From NCBI GenBank assembly GCA_036571765.1, contig BROE01000009.1:7100426-7164425 (forward strand): a DNA stretch of 64,000 bases. Direction: 5' to 3'. The notes under the pieces were generated by a model. That model ran no database searches. It was not told the DNA's origin and saw only the letters and a program-made list of their open reading frames with translations. How positions within the stretch are numbered: the first letter of the stretch is position 1; every line of letters begins with the position of its first letter. Origin of the DNA: Plecoglossus altivelis. Its lineage: Eukaryota; Chordata; Actinopteri; Osmeriformes; Plecoglossidae. The position numbers and the translations under genes were made by a program. Of the stretch, positions 23,801 to 33,600 are shown one piece after another.

Positions 23801-24062
23801 ACCAACATTTTCCTTTTATTTTCTCTACCTCTTTGTCTGTTCTCTGAATATCTTTTTCACCTCCTTCATTACCCGTCTTTCTCTCCCTCTGCCCTGTGAA
23901 CCTTCCTTCTCCTTCTTCCTCCACATGTAACCTCTCTCTCCATCCCTCTCTCTCCTGTAGGTGGACCTTGGCAGCCCCTCCCTACCCCAGAGAGTTCTAA
24001 ATGCGGTTGCCAGGAGACAAGCATCGGCCATCGCTGAGCTGGACGCCATCTGCTTGCTATGA
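5152..24062 (+). CDS. stard9: stard9: StAR-related lipid transfer domain protein 9 (kinesin-3-like), 5' partial
   Basis: Giant plus-end kinesin. In mammals STARD9 acts at the mitotic centrosome (pericentriolar matrix cohesion) and on lysosomes. Exons, joined in continuous phase: 5152-5268, 5420-5452, 5546-5607, 5814-5926, 7391-7533, 7652-7719, 8005-8102, 8274-8507, 8740-8837, 9257-9334, 9818-9892, 9993-10172, 11054-11105, 11337-11462, 11727-11809, 12014-12075, 12705-12895, 13057-13540, 13684-20766, 20860-21060, 21224-21407, 21546-21692, 21816-21915, 22027-22190, 22375-22439, 22762-22964, 23306-23385, 23578-23736, 23961-24062. They total 10785 nt, or 3594 residues plus stop. Domain order is motor, FHA, long disordered region, START. 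The first ~80-95 motor residues (start codon and first beta strands) lie upstream of the window. Human STARD9 is about 4700 residues, so the fish protein is shorter, mainly in the giant exon. Identity rests on the unique kinesin+FHA+START order and many family-specific blocks (for example LKQPRDFCCV and NSPFNSHLSTYAN). Confidence 0.95.
5927..7390 (+). other. stard9 intron, 1.46 kb
   Basis: Apart from CT-rich sequence near 6210-6330, scattered TG repeats near 6730-6850 and the (TG)16 run at the acceptor, no feature is recognisable. Confidence 0.6.
7355..7387. repeat. (TG)16 replacing the polypyrimidine tract
   Basis: An uninterrupted TG run of 33 nt ends immediately before the CAG acceptor (7388-7390) of the exon encoding switch I. 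This arrangement recalls the (TG)mTn tract at CFTR exon 9. Confidence 0.95.
8838..9256 (+). other. stard9 intron with TG-rich imperfect repeats
   Basis: Contains several diverged copies of a GTGTGTGTCTACCTCTCTGG-like unit with GACGTGTACTTCC segments (about 8940-9240). This suggests a decayed tandem array. No coding evidence. Confidence 0.6.
9257..10172 (+). CDS. stard9: stard9 neck / post-motor exons (9257-9334, 9818-9892, 9993-10172)
   Basis: Three phase-0 exons of 26, 25 and 60 codons follow the motor. The first begins DASVRLIRELRQEIDRLK, the helical neck coiled-coil start typical of kinesin-3 relatives. The second carries SLSDERDGNL and the third VEQLTKDWSESW, both clearly matching mammalian STARD9. 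The third ends LSTGVTFYHLR, the usual lead-in to the kinesin-3 FHA domain. The intron after 9334 holds a 15-bp minisatellite. Confidence 0.9.
9350..9729. repeat. 15-bp minisatellite, about 25 copies
   Basis: Tandem unit GAACCACACACTACT with minor variants (TGCAACT, CACTGCT, CACCGCT), inside the intron 9335-9817. The period is a multiple of three, so several frames stay open on both strands (Asn-His-Thr-Leu-Leu on plus, Val-Trp-Phe-Ser-Ser on minus). These frames are out of phase with the flanking exon. Confidence 0.95.
10173..11053 (+). other. stard9 intron, 0.88 kb
   Basis: CA-rich imperfect repeats (ACACGCATACACA-like) at 10173-10380, then unremarkable sequence with TG repeats near 10985-11007. 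No exon seen. Confidence 0.6.
11054..11809 (+). CDS. stard9: stard9 FHA-domain exons (11054-11105, 11337-11462, 11727-11809)
   Basis: These exons encode a forkhead-associated fold, the phosphothreonine-type recognition module found after the neck in kinesin-3 relatives. Visible landmarks are VTVIGPQTP, CEIENHGGVVTLRPLQG, CMVNNREV, and GSVITLGGVHKFRFNHPEEA. The first exon ends in phase 1 at 11105 and is followed by GC rather than GT. The next exon starts at 11337 and restores the frame (G plus TG gives Val, then LQGG). The acceptor at 11051-11056 reads TAGCAG, so the exon could start at 11054 or 11057, adding or dropping one Gln. Start 11054 gives better length agreement with the family. Confidence 0.87.
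11537..11726 (+). repeat. 38-bp minisatellite carrying 3' splice-site copies
   Basis: AG dinucleotides preceded by CTAT occur at 11573-11574, 11611-11612, 11649-11650 and 11687-11688. The genuine acceptor CTGCAG ends at 11726. All are exactly 38 bp apart. Each unit reads TCTCTGTGTGTCTATAG then TAACAGTACAGCATCTGATGG. Confidence 0.9.
12014..13540 (+). CDS. stard9: stard9 coiled-coil exons (12014-12075, 12705-12895, 13057-13540)
   Basis: These charged exons lie between the FHA domain and the giant exon. Exon 12705-12895 encodes a predicted coiled coil (EEQQSYVESLRQEIQAEQRR and following). Exon 13057-13540 has KTKCLAALEKSATQEFG followed by a GVQTD motif, then a basic helical stretch (HHALRRAESRVRRKRLHYQL) that matches mammalian STARD9 (LLRRHTLRAAERNVRRKK). 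Phases 2, 1 and 2 chain without stops. Exon 13057-13540 ends MPIFR in the middle of a codon completed at 13684. Confidence 0.88.
12076..12704 (+). other. stard9 intron, 0.63 kb
   Basis: Unique-looking AT-moderate sequence with a normal donor (GTAAAA) and acceptor (GGACAG). No repeat or exon recognised. Confidence 0.6.
13684..20766 (+). CDS. stard9: stard9 giant exon (about 2361 residues)
   Basis: A single uninterrupted 7083-nt exon with acceptor AACAG at 13679-13683 and donor GG|GTAAAA at 20767. It is rich in Ser, Gln, Asp and Lys with no recognisable globular fold, so it is probably disordered scaffold. Islands conserved with mammals are SDCDSMFSLDSLSSAYA (about 14500), SSDINPFVHQW (about 18300), RCCSVDNGLNVQNSPFN (about 18440), NMSEHLSQLIHSTSDLLGN (about 18910) and VELTEAKLHYGLGE (about 20640). 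TQT/IQT motifs lie near 18785, 19067 and 19093. The open frame extends back to 13580, but 13580-13683 is intron. An equivalent giant exon is a hallmark of STARD9. Confidence 0.93.
20860..22439 (+). CDS. stard9: stard9 pre-START exons (6 exons)
   Basis: Exons 20860-21060, 21224-21407, 21546-21692, 21816-21915, 22027-22190 and 22375-22439 link the giant exon to the START domain. The first carries RRSIEGLRQEREARL, ARSLSPSKHLR and CRRKDYLQQLRQEVVDSTR. The second carries SEIEQLLRDYGRAREEARTE, a charged coiled coil. Both are strongly conserved in STARD9. The last three are Ser-rich with GYQDITSCLLGRALAEVRLA leading into the START fold. Phases 2, 2, 0, 0, 1, 0 and 2 all chain. Confidence 0.88.
22762..24062 (+). 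CDS. stard9: stard9 START lipid-binding domain and stop codon (4 exons)
   Basis: Exons 22762-22964, 23306-23385, 23578-23736 and 23961-24062 encode a C-terminal START domain of about 200 residues, a hydrophobic sterol/lipid-binding pocket. Landmarks are SPSVHGFLGAAEL, RPLASLWSIVREPSKT, VYLVTDPSSCQLKQPRDFCC, RGEMLPSAWLLQPITR and VRVIFLLQVDLGSPSLPQRV. The fold continues to the last codons, and the stop TGA is at 24060-24062. The domain looks complete. Confidence 0.92.
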
Positions 24063-25635
24063 AAGTCCAGGAGCAAACACACATGTAGCATTAAGCACTT
24101 AGACTAAACACCCCAGTGGGACTTTGTCTCTTTCAATTTGCACCCAACTTTATTTACTTGACTTATTTTATTTCTACGAAGAGCACTGATGTGATGTTGA
24201 TCTTGTGATTATGCGTTTTTTTGTATGGAGTTACTATTCTTTCATAAATTCATTTTTTATTGTGTATTTGTGCATTTTAGGTATTAGTTACTTAGTGTGT
24301 AGTAGTGCAACTGTACAGACGCTTGTAACAATTCTAGTTTTGCCAAAGGTTGAGTGGTCTAATCTTTATCAAAGAGTCATGGATCTTGTATGGGTATCAG
24401 GTACAAATTTACAGTTCAGAAACTATATATGACCATGCTTGTCAAAGCACTAAGCCAGCTGAAGACACCAATCTGATATATTTTAATTAGCATATCAGAT
24501 GGCTCAGTAGAAGGATTCTCAATTCAGACTCATGCATGTATTTCTACTTTTTGGTGGTGACCTTTGACACCTCTGGGTCAGTCCCAGATACGACTCGCCC
24601 CACCCCCTCTAGTGTTACTGCAGCCCCCGACAAGGCAGTCCTATTCCAATCCCCCTTTTATTGAAAACCCTGATTAATTTTGAAATATATGTAAGACTCT
24701 CCACTGCCACACTCGTCTGTGGAGTGTCTGTCCATCCTGTTAGGGAGTCAAATCTATCTGGACTGATAGCTTTGTGTCAATATGCCTCTGGTTACCAAAG
24801 TGATGTTTGGTCAGCATGGTATCCTGTGTTGATGCCACACAGCATAACGGTCTGACACGCACCCAGCAGAGACTGAAGTTGTTTTCTATGGTAACTGTTT
24901 CTGTGGTAAAAGAGAAGTAAATAAGTTGTGTAATTAAGCTACATGTAGGGTACATGTATTGATCGTAACAACCACATTTGCATTAGGTGAGTCAGGCGGA
25001 TTTGCCTTCTCATCCGTGTGTATTTATTTGTTGTCTGTTATTTATTTCTGTTTCCTGTTGACTCCTGTGCTTTTTAATCAGGATCTTTCTGTTTCTGGTG
25101 TGGAGTGGAAGTCTATGCAATGCTTGCAAGTTATAGTAATTGGGGGGGGGTTCTAAACAAATTAACCGTTAATACTAGATTTGTGTTTTATTGATGCACC
25201 GCGCAAAGCAAAGATTGCAATAAGTAATTGTATTTTTCATTTGATTATTTTTTAATCTGTTGTACAATGTGGACACTATGCAGATAGTGTAATTTTTCTT
25301 CAGTATAGTTATGTTATACATCTATGCTGGGTTAGACCCAGCTTTTAAGCCATACATAGTGTATATTAATGACAATAGTTGTTGATTGTCTAAAAGTTCC
25401 CATAGGAATTAAATAACCTGAAGGATGTTTCTCCTGGGAAAGCAATGAAGAGGATAAATTACAACCATTTGTAATAATTGTTTCGCTGCATATTTTGTAA
25501 AAATGTAAGTTCCTTTTCTACCATGTTGAAATTTGAGTATTTATGCCTTGTTATAACCGCTTTGTGTGTTTTCAACGAAATGCAATCTATCTGCATATGT
25601 TATTTTCGTAAATAAAGCCTAAATATTTTTCAAAG
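24063..25635 (+). other. stard9: stard9 3' untranslated region
   Basis: AT-rich sequence after the stop with no coding structure, ending at a canonical AATAAA near 25611. The length of about 1.57 kb is inferred from the signal. No strong alternative AATAAA was seen earlier. Confidence 0.7.
25611..25616 (+). terminator. stard9 polyadenylation signal AATAAA
   Basis: Canonical hexamer in AT-rich context 1.55 kb after the stop codon. It is followed by a T-rich stretch and then by sequence of different character leading to the sptb promoter. Confidence 0.75.
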
Positions 25636-25639
25636 TTGT

Positions 25640-26090
25640 ATTTTCAGAAATACTTTATACCATTGCACCACCAGAAATACTGTAGCTTCGTGTAAGTTCC
25701 ATATACCTTCATATGATATCATGCTTTCCTGCATTAAATAGAGCAACATACACATGCTAAAACACAGTACATTCGACAACTGCGTGAAGTAGCCTAATTT
25801 AGAACTTTAAATCTTGACAAAGACATGCATTGCATCCGACAAAAACATGCAACTAATCGGTCGTGTAACGTACATTGACTGCGATGCCTTTTCATGAGCA
25901 CTCATAAAAGAGCTACCCTAGTCTCTTTCAATGCTTAAGTCAACGTAACCTGTCCATTGAACACTCGGTAGCAACATAGCCTAGTAGAGGTGACATTTCT
26001 GTGATGGGCGGGGGTGTCGGTGTGTTACGATTAGAGGCAGGCAGACGGGCGACCAGGGTGGGGGCGCTCCGAAGTGTGTCTGCCATTTAA
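25640..26090 (+). promoter_or_regulatory. putative sptb upstream promoter region
   Basis: The intergenic gap between stard9 and sptb is only a few hundred bases. It contains a GC box (GGGCGGGGG, 26006-26014), a CACCC-type box in reverse (GGGTGGGGGCG, 26056-26066) and a TTTAAA element (26086-26091). CpG density rises sharply against the AT-rich stard9 3' UTR. A promoter is inferred; no transcription start is visible directly. Confidence 0.45.
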
Positions 26091-26109
26091 AGTCACCCGG
26101 TCATGACAG

Positions 26110-26383
26110 GAATGTCCGTCCTTTTGCGCGCGGAGATCATGTACATGTAGATGCGTCTAGTTTATTTTTAACGCGCAGGGTGGGTCAAACTCTGGCTGTC
26201 GGGAATGACCGTGGTGTGTGCGGCGGCTTTCTATCTCTATCCCTCTCCCTTGCCCCTCTCCAGGACCATACCCTCTACTTGGAGTCCGCAACCGTGACCC
26301 GTTATCAGTCCGTTCCAATGGGATTATAATTGACAGAGGGACTTTCAAACATCGTCATTTCAGATCCAGATACTCCACATAAG
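26110..26383 (+). other. sptb: putative sptb noncoding first exon
   Basis: CpG-rich segment ending in a strong donor AAG|GTGAGTG at 26384, just downstream of GC and CACCC boxes. No long open frame joins the beta-spectrin coding frame, so a 5' untranslated exon spliced to 29629 is the simplest reading. The left end is approximate. It could instead belong to an unrelated noncoding transcript. Confidence 0.4.
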
Positions 26384-29628
<3,245 letters not shown>

Positions 29629-29896
29629 ACCCCTCTCCTTTCCTGTGTGTGACCCTGCCCCCCCACCCCCACCCTCACGCCCCGCCCCTCTCAGAGTAAC
29701 CGAGCACGCAGCTGTGCCCTGTCCCCCACTGCCAAGATGGCCGACGCCGTGGCGACCACCGTGGACTTTGACAACGTGGAGATCACACAGCAGTACAGTC
29801 GCATCAACACGCGCTTTGAGCTGTCTGATGAGGAACTAGACAACGACAACAGCTCCGCCCGCCTCTTCGAACGCTCGCGCATCAAAGCCCTTGCAG
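29629..29896 (+). CDS. sptb: sptb first coding exon (canonical N-terminus)
   Basis: Acceptor TGCCAG ends at 29628. The ATG at 29737 has a good Kozak context (GCCAAGATGG). It encodes MADAVATTVDFDNVEITQQ, then YSRINTRFELSDEELDNDN and SSARLFERSRIKALA, the standard beta-spectrin N-terminal leader before the actin-binding domain. The exon ends in phase 1 (GCA G|GTGAGA) and joins 37428 to give D-EREAVQKKTF. Bases 29629-29736 are 5' UTR. The donor lies at the head of a 49-bp minisatellite that repeats it. Confidence 0.9.
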
Positions 29897-30642
29897 GTGA
29901 GACTGGTACTTCCTGTTTACATGTGATGGGCTGGGGTTCTGACAGATGAGAGTGGTACTTGTTGTTACATGTGATGGGCTGGGGTTCTGACAGGTAAGAG
30001 TGGTACTTCCTGTTTACATGTGATGGGCTGGTGGTCTGACAGGTAAGAGTGGTACTTCCTGTTTACATGTGATGGGCTGGTGGTCTGAGAGGTGAGAGTG
30101 GTACTTCCTGTTTAGGTGTGGTGGGTTGGAATCCTGTTTGACTGACAGTCAAGACAGGCACTTCTCTTATAGATGGGGAGGATAGAATAGTGAATGTGTT
30201 GACTTTGTCAAAGCAACTACATCCACTATGTAGGCCTCCCTCTCTGTGTTTTGCCTGGCATGTCTAGCAGTGCATGAGCCCCCACACACCCACTAGCTGC
30301 TGGGATCACTTGCACATTCCCAGAATGGCCCACGGTGATGAAGCTGGACAGCTGCCCTCCCTGTCTATCCTCCATACATTGGATCTCCGGGATGACTGGC
30401 TTAGCTCGTACTGTGTGACCCATCTGTGGGGCTTCTGTCTCTGGGGTGAGGGAGGGCGTGACACAGCCCGGCCTGGCCGGGGGGTAGGGTGGGGCTGGGG
30501 GGAAATATGCATCATGGGACCAGGGGTCAAAGGTTGGGGGGGTCACATGTGTCGAAAGCTTTAGCCATTCGAGATCTCAGTAAGGATGTGGACCAGAATG
30601 ATGCCCCAAGGTAATCTGGGACTGAGGTGAGAGAGAGAGGGT

Positions 30643-30688
<46 letters not shown>

Positions 30689-33600
30689 AGGGAGAGGGTG
30701 AGGGAGAGGGAGAGGGAGTGTGTGTACAACAGAGCATTCATGTGAGTGTGTATGTTTTTGGGTGTGTGTGTCTGTGGTCTGAGACAATGGGAGACTTTAC
30801 CTGCTAGCCTGTAGCTGCCTGGCCCCACACCCTGCTCCCTGTTCCCCGCAGAGCAGACATGAGTCAGCATCTCTGCTGCTCTCTGGCTTTTAGGCTCAGA
30901 GGTCCCTGTCTCTTTAAGAGCAGTGAACTGTTCTATGTGAGAGCCGCTGCTGTTGCTCCGGTGTTTCGCCAAGCAATCCATTTCCTGTCAGGGAAAGAGA
31001 GGGAAAGAAGAGGAGGGATGAGAGAGACAGGGTGATGGAGACGAAAAGATACAGAGAGAATCGGAGGATACAGAGAATACAGAGTACAGAAAGAGGAGAG
31101 GTGGAGGGATGGAGAGAAGGATAGCGAGATAAAGGATAAGAGAGAGGAGAGCTGGATTGTGAGAAGGATAGCGAGAGGGAGAGAAAGAGAAAGAGCAAAA
31201 GGCAGTGGAGGGTGAGAAAGTCATCAAGGAATGTATAGAGAAAGCAAGAGAAAGAGGAGGGAAAAAAGAGGGAAAGAGAAGAAAATATATTGAGAGAGAG
31301 GAGAAGATATAGATGTATATTGTTTGTGTGAGTCTGTGTGGAGGGGGGGGTGAATGTGTACGGAAGAAAGTATGTGTAACAGAGCAAGACGAAGAGATGG
31401 ATCTCACATGTAGCTATTGATTTACAGCTTGTCAACACAGAAACAGGTATTCATCTGAGCATTGTTTGAAAGCTCATAAATGCCAGCCATTCAACGCACA
31501 GCAGCGCTGGTGAGAACGCGCACCCACTCCCACACACATGCACCGCTCATGTGCTCTAATTTAGATAAGACACGCGCGTTCTCATCTCCGGAGCTCTCTT
31601 CTGGGTTAGCCAGTCCTGTGTGAGTCGTTTCTCCACCCCCCCCTTCCCCACCCTACACTGCTCCGCCTCCCCTCCGGTGATGTCATGGCTGCGTGGGGTT
31701 GTTTTGATGAAAGAGGGGGGAGGGTGACAGGGAAGGATGACATACCCATCAGGAGCACACGTGTGCAGCCAGGGACATACTGTATGCATGGCTGGGACGC
31801 TGGAAAACCACTCTGAGCTGAGCTGAGCTGAGGCAGTCTGGGAGACGCAGCACAGCCCCGACGCAGAGAGACCGCGGATCGGAGAGACGGAGGGAGACAG
31901 AAACAGACAGAGCGAGAAAGAAAGGGAGGGAGCGGGAGATCGCGCCAGACAGAGAGGGGAACAGGAACAGGAGGAGAAGAGCAGCAGCTCGAGTGAGGAC
32001 GCGGTAGTAAGAGAGAGGAAGAGCGAAGGGAGAGGAGCGGAGCGAGGAGGAGGCGTGGAGTGCTAGCTTACTGCTCCGGGGGGCTCCTCAGCAGAAGAGC
32101 AGCAGCATGAGCAGCCCGTGTCTGCTGCGAGCTGCCCCTGCTCCCCTCAGCCAGCCCCGGCTCCGAGAGGTCAGCATCAGCCTGAAGAGCGGCCGGGACA
32201 GTGCCCCCACCAGGACCTGTGGCCCGGCCCGGGAGCCCGGCGTTCGGGCTCCGGCCCCAGGGAAGGAGGCCTCTCCACGGGCCGGTCTGAGCAGTGGCAC
32301 CAGCAGCAGCCGCAGTAAGAGCACCCCTCCGGTCCACCGAGCCCAGCGCAGCGATGCCAGGAAGCCGGGCCGGGCTGAGGGTCGAGGCAGGTTGGAACCG
32401 CCACAGCATCAACCAGAGAGGAACGGGACCCTTTTGGTCATAGCTCCGCCAGGACCCCCCGCTGGGATCTGCCCTCTCCCCTCCTCCTCGTCTTCCTCCT
32501 GTACCCTGGGACGGCACAAGCCCTCACCTCCGCGGCTCCTCGCTCCCTCCTCCTCCACCTCCTTGTCCTCTTCCAGGAGCATGAGAAAGGCACGCTGGCT
32601 TAGTTTCAGCACCTCCAACATCTGCTTCAACACTATCCTGGACGGACGCTTTAGGCAGCTCCAAGGTACCTTACTACCCTGGTGGAGGTGGAGGTGAGGG
32701 TGGAGAGGAGGTTAGGGGTGGGGTTAGAGGTGAGGGTGCGGAGGAGGAGGGAGGGGTTAGGTTGGCTTGGGTGGGGTTGGAGGTGAGTGTGGGGAGGATA
32801 AGGAAGGGGGGTTTGGGTTGGGTGGAGTGGGGTTGGAGGTGAGGGTGGAGTGGTGAGGCTGAAGGTGGGGGTTGCATTTGGAATGTCAACCCAAATGCCC
32901 CCCCTCACCCCCTCCCACAACACTTCACAGAGAATCAGAGCCCTTTTTCCCAGCATGACCCCTCCCCTTCCCTGTCAGTTTGGGTGGTGGCGGTGGGGTT
33001 GTTGAGGTGGGGGGGTTGGGCTTGGCAGGGGTGTTGTGATGCAAGCGTGCGTGGGTTGAAGCTGGTTGGTTGTTAGAGCAGGATGTGCTTTCATACTAGT
33101 GCCTTTAAAATGTATCGCTGGTTATTTATTTATTTTCAGGAAGCGGTGGCCATGCCCCAATTGTTCGTTGAGTTCGTGCTGAATTTTTCATGGAGCAAAG
33201 TCCTAAAAAGGCTGTGTGCTGCTTTCCCTGTTCCATTTACGTGGTCCAGGACCATGTGCAGAGCCCTTCCCTTTCTTCTTTTTTTCCGGGGTGATTAATG
33301 AGAGGTTGACACCTGTGGTCAGTGTGTTCCATGGCGTGACCAACACCCTGCTCTCTCCCAACAGAATACTAGCAGGGAGGAAATGTGTCTGTTGTCTTCT
33401 GACTCTTTAACAAGTCAAGGTTCAACACAATCAGATCTGTGGAAACTCTTCTAATGAAACTCTTCCTCCCTCCTTATAACTGCTGCCACTATCTTTATGT
33501 GCATCCGGGGGTCTTTGATCTCCTTCTCTCCCCCTCTCCCTCTCTCTCCATCTCCCTCTCCGTCCCACTCTTTCTTGTGCTCCCTCCCTCTCTTCCTCTC

